Positions 40,568 through 50,348 of a stretch of DNA of 64,000 nucleotides are shown piece after piece. Each line of letters begins with the position of its first letter. Position 1 is the first letter of the stretch. Origin of the DNA: an uncultured Phascolarctobacterium sp. GTDB lineage: Bacteria > Bacillota > Negativicutes > Acidaminococcales > Acidaminococcaceae. The stretch is from NCBI GenBank assembly GCA_949299135.1, contig CASFZG010000003.1:1-64000 (forward strand), read 5' to 3'. Below the pieces are notes generated by a model. The model saw only the letters and a list, made by a program, of their open reading frames with translations. It was not told where the DNA came from and searched no databases. The translations under genes were made by a program, and so were the position numbers.

Positions 40568-40762
40568 GCCCTGCCACTCTCACATAACAAAGCCGGTTGG
40601 TGAGTGAACATCTCCTTCCTGTCTCCCGCAGGTCAAGCAGTGATGCTTATACAGGCTGCGCGCTCGGCTTCGGCTTTTATTGCCGTTACGGCGACGGGAT
40701 CGCATCGGATTTGCACCGATAAACATTTAAACTATCGTACCTGTACGAAATATTGATTTGCT
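40568..40762 (-). ncRNA. Cobalamin riboswitch
   Basis: On the minus strand the aptamer core shows the B12-box landmarks: TTTAAATGTTTATCGGTGCA with AATCCGATG (the CCGGUGAAAAUCCGG-type hairpin of the family), then CGATCCCGTCGCCGTAACGG (the CCCGC-ACUGUAA block) and a GACCTGCGGGAGACAGGAAG segment near the 3' end. The family binds adenosyl- or other cobalamins and usually shuts off B12 synthesis or uptake genes. Here a terminator follows directly, and no B12 gene comes after it. Ends are approximate. Confidence 0.8.
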
Positions 40763-40768
40763 GACTTA

Positions 40769-40797
40769 ATTATAACTATTACTAATAACGCTGTCAA
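40769..40797 (-). promoter_or_regulatory. Promoter of the cobalamin riboswitch transcript
   Basis: Consensus TTGACA (40792-40797), 17-bp spacer, TATAAT (40769-40774). Strong on sequence. Confidence 0.85.
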
Positions 40798-40854
40798 GCC
40801 TTTTGGTAAAAATTTACCGTTTTTATTTTTGCGTGAATAGTTACTATTTAGGTT

Positions 40855-41898
40855 CTATTTATCTTTGAAATACCACATCAGCCCATAGGGCACGGTTACG
40901 TTTAAAATAATCATGCGCACCAGCTGATAGGTTAAAATAATCGATACGTTTTCGCCCATGCTCATGCCTGCCAGGCACATTTCGGCAATGCCGCCGGGCG
41001 CCATGGCAAGAAAGGCCGTGATGATGGAAAACCCGTACACGCCGGATAAATAATACGCCATGCCGATGCTGACGGCGATAATAATTAAAATGCCGGTGAG
41101 AATGAACGGCATCAGCTTGGCGGTTTCGCGGATACGCACGGGGTCAAGCAGCATGCCCATATAAAGGCCGATGCTGATTTGCGCAACCATCATAAGCGGG
41201 TCGGGCACGGGCTGCAAATTACCGAAAAAGTACGAGCAGGCGGACGCCGCCAAAATCGGCCCGAGCAGACGCGGCGTCGGTATATGCAGCTTCTCCAGCG
41301 TCAGCGCGCCAAAGGCAGCAATCGGCACCAGCCACAGCCAGCTGTGCCCCTGCGCAATTTCAGGCGCTAAAACAGCGTCCTTAATTTCCGCGCCAAGCCC
41401 ATGCACAACCAAAAACGGTACAATTATTATCGCGCCCATTAAGCGCAAGGTCTGCATTACCATTACGGCGCTGAAATCCACACGCGGGTCGCTTTCGCTC
41501 ATCAAAAGCATCTGCGTCATGCCGCCGGGCATACAGCCCATTACGCAGCTTTGCAGATTGGCGTAGCTGTGGCGCGAAGTCCACCACGCAATAACAACGC
41601 TTGCGCCGACGGTGGCAAAAGTTGCCTCAAACACGCCCAAAGTCTGCATGGAAAGCTCGTGCAAAGTATCTGCCGTAAAGTTGCGGCCAATGCCGTAACC
41701 GGCGACGCACAAACCAAGCTCGCGCCACTGCCGCGGCCAATACACCTGCGCGCCGATAACCTTCCAGAACATGGCAGACACAATGCCGCCCAAAAGAAAC
41801 GGAATCGGCACCGAAAAATATTCCAGCAGCGCGCCGATAAGCATCGCCATGCCGAACATCATCAGCTGCCTTACATGCAGCATTGTATTAATTCCCAT
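40855..41898 (-). CDS. AbrB-family transporter (COG3180)
   Basis: About 347 residues with 9-10 membrane helices. It has the AbrB-type duplicated layout: repeats containing VPIPFLLGGIVSAMFWKVIG and HIPTPRLLGPILAASACSYF, plus MGCMPGGMTQMLLMSESDPR and MAPGGIAEMCLAGMSMGENV in the second halves. Such proteins are annotated as ammonia monooxygenase-like or AbrB transporters of unknown substrate. ATG at 41898 is preceded by GGGGAG; the upstream in-frame TTG is less likely. It follows ysxC by 28 bp and may be the last gene of the tig operon. Confidence 0.85.
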   Translation of the reverse strand: MGINTMLHVRQLMMFGMAMLIGALLEYFSVPIPFLLGGIVSAMFWKVIGAQVYWPRQWRELGLCVAGYGIGRNFTADTLHELSMQTLGVFEATFATVGASVVIAWWTSRHSYANLQSCVMGCMPGGMTQMLLMSESDPRVDFSAVMVMQTLRLMGAIIIVPFLVVHGLGAEIKDAVLAPEIAQGHSWLWLVPIAAFGALTLEKLHIPTPRLLGPILAASACSYFFGNLQPVPDPLMMVAQISIGLYMGMLLDPVRIRETAKLMPFILTGILIIIAVSIGMAYYLSGVYGFSIITAFLAMAPGGIAEMCLAGMSMGENVSIILTYQLVRMIILNVTVPYGLMWYFKDK

Positions 41899-41926
41899 AC
41901 TTAACCACTCCCCGGCGGTCAAAAAA

Positions 41927-42562
41927 TCAGTGGTTCTCCAAAACAGTCATAATACGGTTGATAAGCTCGCTGCGCATAGTGTTCTGCGTTACGGAATACG
42001 TCATAATGCGGCTGTCGTCAAGCCCCAGCTCGCGTTTAAACAGCGCCTTCTGCGCCAGCGCCGCGTTTTTGGAAAGCTTATCGGCCTTTGTCAGGACAAT
42101 CTGTACGTTCAGCCCACAGCCCAGCAGCCAGTGGTAGCATTCCATGTCGCTTTCCATCGGCTTATGCCGGATATCAATCAGCTGGCACACCATTGCCAGA
42201 TTATCAGAACCGGACAGGTATTTGCTGATAAAGCCGGACCACAAATCCTTGTTATTTTTGCCGGTTTTGGCAAAGCCGTAGCCTGGCAAATCGACAAGGT
42301 AAAACTGGGCGGTTTCCGCTCCGTCCTCCAGCGTGCGTTTGGCGTCCAGCAGATAGTAGTTGATGGTTTGCGTTTTGCCGGGGGTTGCGCTGACACGCGC
42401 CAGCCCGTTGCGGCGGCACAGCGAGTTAATCAGCGACGATTTGCCGACGTTGCTGCGCCCGATAAACGCTGCTTCAATCAGCGGCGGCGTAGGGTACTGC
42501 TCTGCCTTGACGGCAGACGTGACAAAGTTAGCGCGGATAATATCCCAAACTCCTTTGTTCAT
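41927..42562 (-). CDS. ysxC: Ribosome biogenesis GTPase YsxC/EngB
   Basis: About 211 residues. P-loop GRSNVGKSSLIN, G2 region with PGKTQTINYY, G3 LVDLPGYGFA, G4 LTKADKLSK. The start is the ATG at 42562; a GGAGG lies ten bases before it, inside the end of lon. In Firmicutes ysxC regularly follows lon, as here. The protein helps assemble the large ribosomal subunit. Confidence 0.96.
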   Translation of the reverse strand: MNKGVWDIIRANFVTSAVKAEQYPTPPLIEAAFIGRSNVGKSSLINSLCRRNGLARVSATPGKTQTINYYLLDAKRTLEDGAETAQFYLVDLPGYGFAKTGKNNKDLWSGFISKYLSGSDNLAMVCQLIDIRHKPMESDMECYHWLLGCGLNVQIVLTKADKLSKNAALAQKALFKRELGLDDSRIMTYSVTQNTMRSELINRIMTVLENH

Positions 42563-42567
42563 CGCTT

Positions 42568-44892
42568 TCAATCCTCCAATGCTATTTTTAACACCTCGTC
42601 CATATGTTTAACGGGTATAAAGTTCATTTTTTCGCGCACGTTTTTGGGCAGCTCGTCCAAATCCTGCACGTTTTTAGCAGGCATAATAATGGTTTTAACG
42701 CCGTAACGGTGCGCCGCCAAAAATTTCTCTTTAATGCCGCCGACAGGAAGCACCCTGCCGGACAGCGTAATTTCACCGGTCATGGCAATATCTTTTTTAA
42801 CCTTGCGCCCTGTAAGCGCCGATACCATCGCCGTTACCATCGTAATACCGGCGGAAGGACCGTCTTTAGGTATTGCGCCCTCCGGCAGATGGATATGAAT
42901 ATCGGTAGTTTCGTAAAAGTCCTTATCCAGCCCAAGCTCGTCCGCACGGCTGCGGATATAGGTATAGCCCGCCTGCGCGGATTCCTTCATAACATCGCCC
43001 AGCTGGCCGGTAAGCGACAAATGCCCCTTGCCCTTGCAGGCGACAACTTCAACCTTTAAAAGCTCGCCGCCGACGCGCGTCCACGCCAGGCCGGTGCAGA
43101 TGCCCGCTGCGGCTTCAAGGTTTACATCGTCCTCAAGGTAAATAACTTTGCCAAGATATTTATGCAGGTTTTTAGCCGTTACTTTTGCCGTTTTGGCTTC
43201 GCCGTTGACAATGCGGTGCGCCGTTTTGCGGCAGACGGCGGCAATTTTGCGTTCAAGGTTACGCACACCGGCTTCGCGCGTATAGCCGCGGATAATCAGG
43301 CGCAGCGCGTCCTCGGTTATCGTCAGCGTTTTGGCACTTAAACCGTTGTTATGGCGTTCCTTCGGCAGCAAATGCAGCTCGGCAATTTTTACTTTTTCGT
43401 CCTCCGTATAGCTGGAAAGCTGCACTACTTCCATGCGGTCCAGCAGCGCGGGCGGAATGGTTTCCAGCGTGTTGGCGGTTACAATCCAGAACACCTGCGA
43501 CAGGTCGAACGGAATTTCCACATAATGGTCACTGAAAGTGTTGTTCTGTTCCGGGTCGAGCACTTCAAGCAGTGCGGAAGCAGGGTCGCCGCGAAAATCG
43601 GACGACATTTTGTCAACCTCGTCCAGCAAAAATACCGGGTTCATTACGCCGCAGGTCTGCATGCCGTGTATAATACGCCCCGGCATAGCGCCGATGTAGG
43701 TGCGGCGGTGTCCGCGGATTTCCGCTTCATCATGTACGCCGCCCAGCGACATGCGCGTAAACTTACGGTCGATAGCGCGGGCAACGGACTGCGCCAGCGA
43801 GGTTTTGCCGACACCCGGAGGCCCGACGAGGCACAGGATTGGCCCTTTGCCGCTCTTGGTCAGCGCGCGCACTGCAAGGTATTCCAGAATGCGCTCCTTG
43901 ACCTTTTCCAGACCGTAATGGTCTTTATTCAAAATCTTTTCGGCCTTTTTCAAATCAAAATTATCCTTGCCGTAAATGCCCCACGGCAAAGCCAGCAGCG
44001 TTTCCACATAGTTGCGGATAACGCCGCTTTCCGCCATCATCGGCGGCATTTTGAAAAGGCGGTCCAGCTCCTTGTTCAGCTTGTCGGTAACTTCCGGCGG
44101 CAGGTCGCGCCCTTCCATCTGCTTTTTGTATTCGTCAACTTCAGCCTGACGCTCGTCGCCATCGCCAAGTTCCTTGTTAATCACTTTAATCTGCTCGCGC
44201 AGATAATATTCACGCTGATTTTTTTCTATCTGCTTGCGCACTTCCTGCGCGATATTTTTTTCAAGCTCGGCAATTTCCTGCTCTTTGCACAAAAAGGCAT
44301 ACAGTTTGTGCATGCGCTCTTTAACGTCGGCCAGTTCCAGCAGTTCTTCCTTCTCGTCGATGCTGATGGTTAAATAACCGGCGATAATATCGGCAATCTC
44401 ACCGGCGGTGGTAATGTTTTTAAAATTAAGCATAACCTCCGTCGTTACTTTTTTGCCGGTAATCAGCCATTTTTCAAAGCTCTGCAAAAGTATGCGGCGC
44501 ATGGCTTCGGTTTCGGCGTTTTCCTCCGGCTCAATACTTTCAAACGGCTGCACAAAGCCTTCAAGGTAAACATCCTTAAACGGCGCGTCGATAACGGAGG
44601 TCACTTCCACGCGGTTCAGGCCCTGAATCAAAATGCGCAAAGCACCGCTCGGCAGCTTCAAAAGCTGTTTAATTTCGGCAACAACGCCGAAGCCGTACAA
44701 ATCTTCGCGCTTCGGGTCGGCCGTTTCGGCATCACGCTGCGTAACCAGCAGTATTTTTTTGTCAAGCTGCATGGCAGCGTTAACGGCATTTATTGATTTA
44801 TCCCTGCCAACATCAAGGTTTACCGTCATCCCCGGGAAAACGATAATCCCCCTCAGCGCCAGCAGCGGCATTAATGTTCCTGATGCTTCCAT
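42568..44892 (-). CDS. lon: ATP-dependent protease Lon (LonA type)
   Basis: A 774-aa LonA. N-terminal substrate-binding domain (1-200), coiled-coil (about 195-260), AAA+ domain (Walker [10 protein letters not shown], Walker [11 protein letters not shown]) and protease domain with the catalytic Ser in [15 protein letters not shown] (about residue 674) and Lys in [14 protein letters not shown] (about 717). It degrades misfolded and some regulatory proteins. It lies 124 bp after clpX, separated by a terminator-like hairpin, so it may have its own promoter. Confidence 0.97.
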   Translation of the reverse strand: MEASGTLMPLLALRGIIVFPGMTVNLDVGRDKSINAVNAAMQLDKKILLVTQRDAETADPKREDLYGFGVVAEIKQLLKLPSGALRILIQGLNRVEVTSVIDAPFKDVYLEGFVQPFESIEPEENAETEAMRRILLQSFEKWLITGKKVTTEVMLNFKNITTAGEIADIIAGYLTISIDEKEELLELADVKERMHKLYAFLCKEQEIAELEKNIAQEVRKQIEKNQREYYLREQIKVINKELGDGDERQAEVDEYKKQMEGRDLPPEVTDKLNKELDRLFKMPPMMAESGVIRNYVETLLALPWGIYGKDNFDLKKAEKILNKDHYGLEKVKERILEYLAVRALTKSGKGPILCLVGPPGVGKTSLAQSVARAIDRKFTRMSLGGVHDEAEIRGHRRTYIGAMPGRIIHGMQTCGVMNPVFLLDEVDKMSSDFRGDPASALLEVLDPEQNNTFSDHYVEIPFDLSQVFWIVTANTLETIPPALLDRMEVVQLSSYTEDEKVKIAELHLLPKERHNNGLSAKTLTITEDALRLIIRGYTREAGVRNLERKIAAVCRKTAHRIVNGEAKTAKVTAKNLHKYLGKVIYLEDDVNLEAAAGICTGLAWTRVGGELLKVEVVACKGKGHLSLTGQLGDVMKESAQAGYTYIRSRADELGLDKDFYETTDIHIHLPEGAIPKDGPSAGITMVTAMVSALTGRKVKKDIAMTGEITLSGRVLPVGGIKEKFLAAHRYGVKTIIMPAKNVQDLDELPKNVREKMNFIPVKHMDEVLKIALED

Positions 44893-44976
44893 TGTATATT
44901 AGCATCCCCCTATGGTAAAAATAGTCAAAGCATTCGGCTCTTGTACTAATTGTATCACAAAAGCCCCATAAAACCA

Positions 44977-45010
44977 AAAAGGGGAAGGATATTTTCCCTC
45001 CCCCATTTTT
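44977..45010 (-). terminator. Terminator after clpX
   Basis: GGGGAGGG / CCTTCCCC-type hairpin followed by TTTTTGG on the minus strand. Confidence 0.7.
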
Positions 45011-45016
45011 TTAATT

Positions 45017-46282
45017 TCAGCTTGCTGCCACAATCATTTTCGGCTCCGCATGGTTGCGGATGCAGTCAGCCGTTACAATACATTTTACAACGTCGCTGCG
45101 CGAAGGCACGTCGTACATTACGTTGCGCATTACCGTTTCGATAATGGCACGCAAGCCGCGTGCGCCGGCACTGCGTTTCAGTGCTTCTTCGGCAATGGCG
45201 TCCAGCGCGTCAGGTTCAAATTCCAGTTCAACATTATCCATCGCCAGGAAATGCTGATACTGTTTAACCAGTGCGTTTTTAGGCTCCTGCAAAATCTTAA
45301 TCAGGGCAGCCTTGTCAAGCGCCTCCAACGTTACAACAACCGGCAGGCGGCCTGCAAATTCCGGAATCAGACCAAACTTCATCAAATCCTCCGGCAGTAC
45401 CTTTTTAAAGGTATCCGTCAGGCTGATTTCGTCCTTGGTTTTGATATCAGCGCCAAAGCCCAGATTTTTTTTGCCGGTGCGCTGGCTGATGATGCTTTCC
45501 AGCCCGTCAAACGCGCCGCCGCAGATAAACAGGATGTTGGTCGTGTCAATCTGCAAAAATTCCTGATGCGGATGTTTGCGCCCGCCCTGCGGCGGAACAT
45601 TGGCAACAGTGCCTTCAAGAATTTTTAAAAGCGCCTGCTGTACGCCTTCGCCCGAAACGTCGCGGGTAATGGACGGATTTTCGGACTTGCGCGAAATTTT
45701 ATCAATCTCGTCGATGTAGATAATGCCGCGCTGTGCGCGTTCAATATCGTAATCGGCATTCTGGATTAAACGCAGCAGAATGTTCTCCACGTCCTCACCG
45801 ACGTAACCCGCTTCTGTAAGCGCGGTAGCATCGGCAATGGCAAAGGGCACCTGCAAAATCTTGGCAAGGGTCTGCGCCAGCAGGGTTTTGCCGCTGCCGG
45901 TCGGACCCAGCATTAAAATGTTGGATTTTTGCAGTTCAACATCCCTGTCGCCTGCGTGGTTCAGTTCGTAGTCAATGCGTTTATAGTGGTTGTAAACGGC
46001 AACGGCAAGAGTTTTTTTAGCTTCCTCCTGGCCGATGACGTATTCATCCAGAATAGCCTTTATTTCCTTGGGTTTGGGCAGCTCGGCAATATCTGCGTGC
46101 TGCACTGCGCGTGCCCGCATTTCTTCTTCAAGCATTTCATTGCAGAGTTTTATGCACTCATCGCAAATAAACAAATCACCTTCGCCCAGCACCTTGCTGA
46201 ACATTTTGCTGACCTGCGCCTCGCGCTTGCCGCAAAAAGAGCAAACCGGTGCATCGTGGTGATTGTCCCCACCGAATTTCAT
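45017..46282 (-). CDS. clpX: ClpX, ATPase subunit of the ClpXP protease
   Basis: About 421 residues. An N-terminal C4 zinc-binding domain ([18 protein letters not shown], about 14-40) is followed by the AAA+ domain with Walker [16 protein letters not shown], Walker [13 protein letters not shown] and the ClpP-binding IGF-type loop (LGFGADIK). It unfolds tagged proteins and feeds them to ClpP. The start is the ATG after AAGGAGATATTTGAA; an in-frame upstream ATG lies in the clpP/clpX gap. It follows clpP by 22 bp. Confidence 0.97.
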   Translation of the reverse strand: MKFGGDNHHDAPVCSFCGKREAQVSKMFSKVLGEGDLFICDECIKLCNEMLEEEMRARAVQHADIAELPKPKEIKAILDEYVIGQEEAKKTLAVAVYNHYKRIDYELNHAGDRDVELQKSNILMLGPTGSGKTLLAQTLAKILQVPFAIADATALTEAGYVGEDVENILLRLIQNADYDIERAQRGIIYIDEIDKISRKSENPSITRDVSGEGVQQALLKILEGTVANVPPQGGRKHPHQEFLQIDTTNILFICGGAFDGLESIISQRTGKKNLGFGADIKTKDEISLTDTFKKVLPEDLMKFGLIPEFAGRLPVVVTLEALDKAALIKILQEPKNALVKQYQHFLAMDNVELEFEPDALDAIAEEALKRSAGARGLRAIIETVMRNVMYDVPSRSDVVKCIVTADCIRNHAEPKMIVAAS

Positions 46283-46304
46283 TTCAAATATCTCCTTAAA
46301 GCCT

Positions 46305-46904
46305 TTATTTTTCATTTGCAGGCTGCTTACGCGTTACAACTTCGTCAATCAGGCCGTATTCCTTGGCCTGCTGGCTGGTCATGTAGTTATCACGGTCAGT
46401 GTCCTGCGCAATCTTTTCCTTGGTCTGGCCGGTATGGCGGGCTAAAATGCCGTTCATCTCATCGCGCACGCGCAAAATTTCACGCGCGGTAATTTCAATT
46501 TCGGAAGCCTGCCCCTGTACGCCGCCCAACGGCTGATGAATCATCACTCTGGAATACGGCAGGGCAAAGCGCTTGCCCGGAGTGCCTGCAGCCAGAAGCA
46601 CGGACGCCATGCTGGCAGCCATGCCCATGCAGATTGTGGAAACATCAGGCTTTATGTACTGCATTGTGTCATAAATCGCCAGGCCGGCGCTTACGCTGCC
46701 GCCCGGGCTGTTGATATAGAGATGGATATCCTTATCGGGGTCTTCCGACTCTAAAAAGAGCAGCTGGGCGATAACGAGATTGGCCATAGTATCATCTATT
46801 TCGCCGGTAACAAAAACTATCCTGTCCTTTAAAAGGCGGGAATATATATCGTAAGAGCGTTCGCCGCGGTTGGATTGTTCTACAACTATTGGCACATAAT
46901 TCAT
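46305..46904 (-). CDS. clpP: ClpP, proteolytic subunit
   Basis: About 199 residues. Catalytic triad: Ser in [16 protein letters not shown], His in [16 protein letters not shown], Asp in [20 protein letters not shown]. The N-terminal [20 protein letters not shown] is typical. ATG at 46904 follows AAAAGGGG. Forms the tetradecameric chamber used with ClpX. Follows tig by 41 bp. Confidence 0.98.
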   Translation of the reverse strand: MNYVPIVVEQSNRGERSYDIYSRLLKDRIVFVTGEIDDTMANLVIAQLLFLESEDPDKDIHLYINSPGGSVSAGLAIYDTMQYIKPDVSTICMGMAASMASVLLAAGTPGKRFALPYSRVMIHQPLGGVQGQASEIEITAREILRVRDEMNGILARHTGQTKEKIAQDTDRDNYMTSQQAKEYGLIDEVVTRKQPANEK

Positions 46905-46945
46905 TATTGTCACACCCCTTTTCTGTGGTCTGCTGTGCGCTTAAA

Positions 46946-48229
46946 TTATTTTGCGCTGTCAATAATTACATGGGCAGCTTTGCGGCGCAGAATGTTTGCG
47001 AGCAGGAGGCCCATGGTGCCGTTTGCTTTAATGATTTTCTTAACGTCTTCCAGAGTTGCGCCGTGCTGGGAAGCGATAGCGGAAAGTTCGCTGTCAACGT
47101 CTTCCATGGAAACCTGAATGTTTTCAGCTTTGGCAACAGCGTCCAGAACGAGGTCGGTTTTAACATTTTCAACAGCAGCGTCATGCTGGCGTTCGCGAAG
47201 CTGTTTCATGTCGATGCCGCTGTACTGCATGTACTGTTCAAGGCTCAGTTTGCGGGTTTCCAGGCTCATGCGCATTTCGTCAATCATCTGGGTAATGCGG
47301 TCTTCAATCATGATTTCCGGAACTTCAAATTCCGCATTGGCAACAGCAAGGTCAATCAATGCTTTTTCGTAAGCGATTTTGGCATTGTTTTCTGCTGCTT
47401 TCTGCATGCGTTCTTTATAGCTTGCGCGCAGTTCTTCAACGGTTTTGCAATCGCTGTTTGCTGCTACGTATTCGTCGGTCAGTTCGGGCAGTTCTTTGCG
47501 TTTAACGTCCTGTACGTTTACTTTGAAGATAGCCTGTTTGCCGGCCAGTTCTTTTACAAAGTATTCTTCCGGGAAGGTTACGTCCACATCGGTGGAATCG
47601 CCTTTTTTAAGGCCAACGAGCTGGTCTTCAAAGCCCGGGATGAAGGAGTTGGAACCAACTTCCAGCGGATAGCCTTTGCCTTCGCCGCCGCTGAACGGTT
47701 CGCCGTCAACGGTGCCTGCAAAGTCGATAATTGCAAAGTCGCCTTTTTCAATTACAGCGCCTTCTTCAGCTTCTACCATTTTTGCATGGCGGTTGCGCAG
47801 GTCCTGTACCTGTTCTTCAACAGCTTCGTCGGTAACTTCAACTGCTTCTTTTTCAACATGCAGTTCTTTGTAGCCGCCAAGTTTAACTTCCGGTTTCAGG
47901 GTTACTTTAATGGTAAGTTCCATATCTTTGTTTTCTTCAAATACGGATTCTTCTACTTTCGGGTCGGAAACCGGGATGAGTTTTTCCTGTTCCAGAGCCT
48001 GGGTGTAGCACTGGTTGGCAACCAGTTCAAAAGCTTCCTGTTTTACGGCTTCTTTGCCGTAGTGCATTTCGATAACGTTGCGGGGGGCTTTGCCTTTACG
48101 GAAGCCGGGGATGTTTACCTGGCCTGCGATTTTTGCAACGGCTTTTTTATAGCCTTTGTTTACTTCCTCTGCGGGCAAAGTGATTTTAAGAGTTGCGTCG
48201 TTGCCGACTCTTTCTACTGTTACGTTCAT
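46946..48229 (-). CDS. tig: Trigger factor
   Basis: A 427-aa ribosome-bound chaperone and prolyl isomerase. The N-terminal ribosome-binding domain has the GFRKGKAPRNVIEMHYGKEA signature (about residues 42-61). A PPIase domain follows (about 160-245: IEKGDFAIIDFAGTVDGEPF, then FIPGFEDQLVGLKKGDSTDV), then a helical C-terminal domain. First gene of the tig-clpP-clpX group, the normal Firmicutes order. Confidence 0.97.
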   Translation of the reverse strand: MNVTVERVGNDATLKITLPAEEVNKGYKKAVAKIAGQVNIPGFRKGKAPRNVIEMHYGKEAVKQEAFELVANQCYTQALEQEKLIPVSDPKVEESVFEENKDMELTIKVTLKPEVKLGGYKELHVEKEAVEVTDEAVEEQVQDLRNRHAKMVEAEEGAVIEKGDFAIIDFAGTVDGEPFSGGEGKGYPLEVGSNSFIPGFEDQLVGLKKGDSTDVDVTFPEEYFVKELAGKQAIFKVNVQDVKRKELPELTDEYVAANSDCKTVEELRASYKERMQKAAENNAKIAYEKALIDLAVANAEFEVPEIMIEDRITQMIDEMRMSLETRKLSLEQYMQYSGIDMKQLRERQHDAAVENVKTDLVLDAVAKAENIQVSMEDVDSELSAIASQHGATLEDVKKIIKANGTMGLLLANILRRKAAHVIIDSAK

Positions 48230-48330
48230 TAATAAATCCTCCCTTAATTTATGTGCTGGTTCTTACAGCGTTTTGTTTGCATCGGTTTTAATTGTTAAAA
48301 ATGCAGCTGTTTACACACATTGCTCATAAT

Positions 48331-48359
48331 ATAATATCACAACAAAAGGTAGTTGACAA
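48331..48359 (-). promoter_or_regulatory. Promoter of tig-clpP-clpX
   Basis: TTGTCA (48354-48359), 17-bp spacer, TATTAT (48331-48336). Confidence 0.75.
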
Positions 48360-48415
48360 GAATTTTACTGCTTTTCCTACAATAATACCGTGCTTTTTGC
48401 GTAATAAATTTAAAA

Positions 48416-48439
48416 AACCCGGCAGTAAACTGCCGGGTT
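48416..48439 (-). terminator. Terminator of tRNA-Gly
   Basis: Perfect 10-bp hairpin AACCCGGCAG / CTGCCGGGTT with a TTTA loop, followed by TTTT on the minus strand. Confidence 0.92.
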
Positions 48440-48448
48440 GAAAATTCG

Positions 48449-48523
<75 letters not shown>

Positions 48524-48591
48524 GTTTCTCAACAACGAAATTAATTATAGCGTAACAACATGGCTTTGTCAACACTTTTTTATAAATTATT

Positions 48592-50196
48592 TTAGAAAAT
48601 TCCCAGCACAATCTGGCTGATGTTTTTGGAATGGTCCGAAACGCGCTTCATGTTGATTAAAATTTCCATCATCAAAAAGCCTGCCACAGGGTCGCAGCGT
48701 TTTTCGTTCAGGCGTACAATGTGGTTTTTGCGAATTTCCTTCTGCATCTTTTTAACCTGGCGGCAGACGTCCCATGCCTCCTGAGCCAATGCTTTATCGT
48801 TAGTTGCCAGTGCTTCCATTGCTTTGCCGCTGGCTTCCAGCACCAGCTTGCCAAGGCTGCGCAGTTCTGCTTTCGCTTCGTCGCTGAATTTTATATCGTC
48901 CTCAAAAATGCGTCGTGCATCTTTAGCCAGCGCTTCGCCATGGTCACCGATACGTTCAATATCCGTGCAGGCGTGCAAAAGGCGCGTATGCTCTGCCGAA
49001 AGCACACCACTCATTTCCTTTTCGCTCATCTTGGTAAGGTAGCGGGTAATGTCCTCCTCCAAAGCATCGATAACAGGCTCGTGCTCCAGCACGTATTTGA
49101 TTTTTTCCGGGTCTTTGTCCTCCAGCGCCGCAAGGCCTACTTCCACATTATGGCGCGCCATGTTGCCCATGCGCACAATTTCTTTAACGGCAAGGCCGAT
49201 GGCAATAGAAGGAGTTGCCAGCATTTTCTCATCCAAAAACGCAGGCTTGCGGGAAATAATTTCGCTCTTGCCCGGCAAAAGTTTTTCGATAAATTTAATA
49301 TACAAACCGGTGAACGGCATAAACAGCAGAGTGTTGACGACATTGAACGCCGTATGCGCATTGGCAATCTGGCGGGCAATATCATCCGCCGGGGAAATGG
49401 CCAGCACCAGCTTGATAAACAGCCCCATAAAGGTGATAAAGATAATGCTGCCGATAAAGTTAAACATTACATGCGCCAGCGCTACACGTTTGGCGGTAAT
49501 GTTGGCACGCAGGGAAGCCAGTACCGCCGTAATGCAGGTGCCGATGTTGTCGCCCAACAGTACGGGGATAGCGCCTTCCAGCGGAATCAAGCCCTGGTTG
49601 GCAATGGCAATCAAAACGCCGATAGTCGCACTGCTGGACTGAATGACCATAGTCATTACCAAACCTACAAGCACGCCCAAAAGCGGATTATCCGAAAAGC
49701 GGTGGATAAAATCAATAAAGCCCTGATATTCACGCAGCGGCATTACGGAACTGCTCATCATTTCCATGCCCAGCATTAAAATGCCGAAGCCCAGAATTAC
49801 CTGCCCAAGGTATTTGCCGCGGCGGCGTTTGGCAAGAAGCTGCACCGCAAAGCCGATAGCTAAAAACAGCGTAATATAATCCGTCAGCTTAAAGGCAATC
49901 AGCTGCGCCGTCATCGTAGTGCCAATGTTTGCACCCATAACAACGCCGAAGGCCTGTTTTAAATTCATCAGCCCGGCGTTAACAAAGCCGACCGTCATAA
50001 CCGTCGTCGCGCTACTGGACTGCAAAATACCCGTTACCACAGCGCCCAGCGCCACGGCAACCACCAGCACGCCGGTCAGTTTTTCCAGTATCTTCTGCAA
50101 TTTTTCACCGGCCGCACGCTGCAAGCCTTCGCCCATCAGCTGCATGCCGTATAAAAATAACGCCAAACCTCCCAAAAATCCGAAAAAGTAAACCAT
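48592..50196 (-). CDS. Na/Pi cotransporter family protein with PhoU-like domain
   Basis: A 534-aa protein. Eight or more membrane helices carry the two NptA-type repeats with the QSSSA motif (GILQSSSATTVMTVGFVNAG and VIQSSSATIGVLIAIANQGL). The C-terminal 200 residues (about 335-534) form a PhoU-like helical bundle (ERIGDHGEALAKDARRIFED). Family members import phosphate with Na+ or use the PhoU part for regulation. Single gene, separated from the RND operon by a terminator. Confidence 0.93.
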   Translation of the reverse strand: MVYFFGFLGGLALFLYGMQLMGEGLQRAAGEKLQKILEKLTGVLVVAVALGAVVTGILQSSSATTVMTVGFVNAGLMNLKQAFGVVMGANIGTTMTAQLIAFKLTDYITLFLAIGFAVQLLAKRRRGKYLGQVILGFGILMLGMEMMSSSVMPLREYQGFIDFIHRFSDNPLLGVLVGLVMTMVIQSSSATIGVLIAIANQGLIPLEGAIPVLLGDNIGTCITAVLASLRANITAKRVALAHVMFNFIGSIIFITFMGLFIKLVLAISPADDIARQIANAHTAFNVVNTLLFMPFTGLYIKFIEKLLPGKSEIISRKPAFLDEKMLATPSIAIGLAVKEIVRMGNMARHNVEVGLAALEDKDPEKIKYVLEHEPVIDALEEDITRYLTKMSEKEMSGVLSAEHTRLLHACTDIERIGDHGEALAKDARRIFEDDIKFSDEAKAELRSLGKLVLEASGKAMEALATNDKALAQEAWDVCRQVKKMQKEIRKNHIVRLNEKRCDPVAGFLMMEILINMKRVSDHSKNISQIVLGIF

Positions 50197-50301
50197 AAGT
50201 CCTCCCCCGCTTTGCTGTTTAACATGGTTTTTACTTGTATTTTACATTTATTATACAGGATTTTGGCGCGGCGGCACAAGCGGTTTTGTAAATAAATAAA
50301 C

Positions 50302-50330
50302 AAAAAGGCCCTGCACATGGCAGAGCCGTT
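50302..50330 (-). terminator. Terminator of the RND pump operon
   Basis: GGCTCTGC / GCAGGGCC hairpin followed by TTTTTGTTT on the minus strand. Confidence 0.8.
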
Positions 50331-50348
50331 AAAAACTTAAATTTTAAA

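Noticed and set aside
43351-44373. Open reading frame of 340 codons opposite lon
   Set aside because: Antisense shadow of a strongly conserved gene, with His/Gln/Arg-rich unnatural composition.
48075-48090. G6 tract near 48.08 kb as another phase-variable site
   Set aside because: It lies inside the trigger factor gene in a normal Pro/Gly-coding context, with no promoter boxes; another short G run in coaE (near 60.4 kb) is also coding.
46889-48232. Long open reading frame of 447 codons on the plus strand
   Set aside because: It is the exact antisense of trigger factor; its Phe/Ala/Val/Gly-rich low-complexity translation and lack of a ribosome site show it is a shadow.
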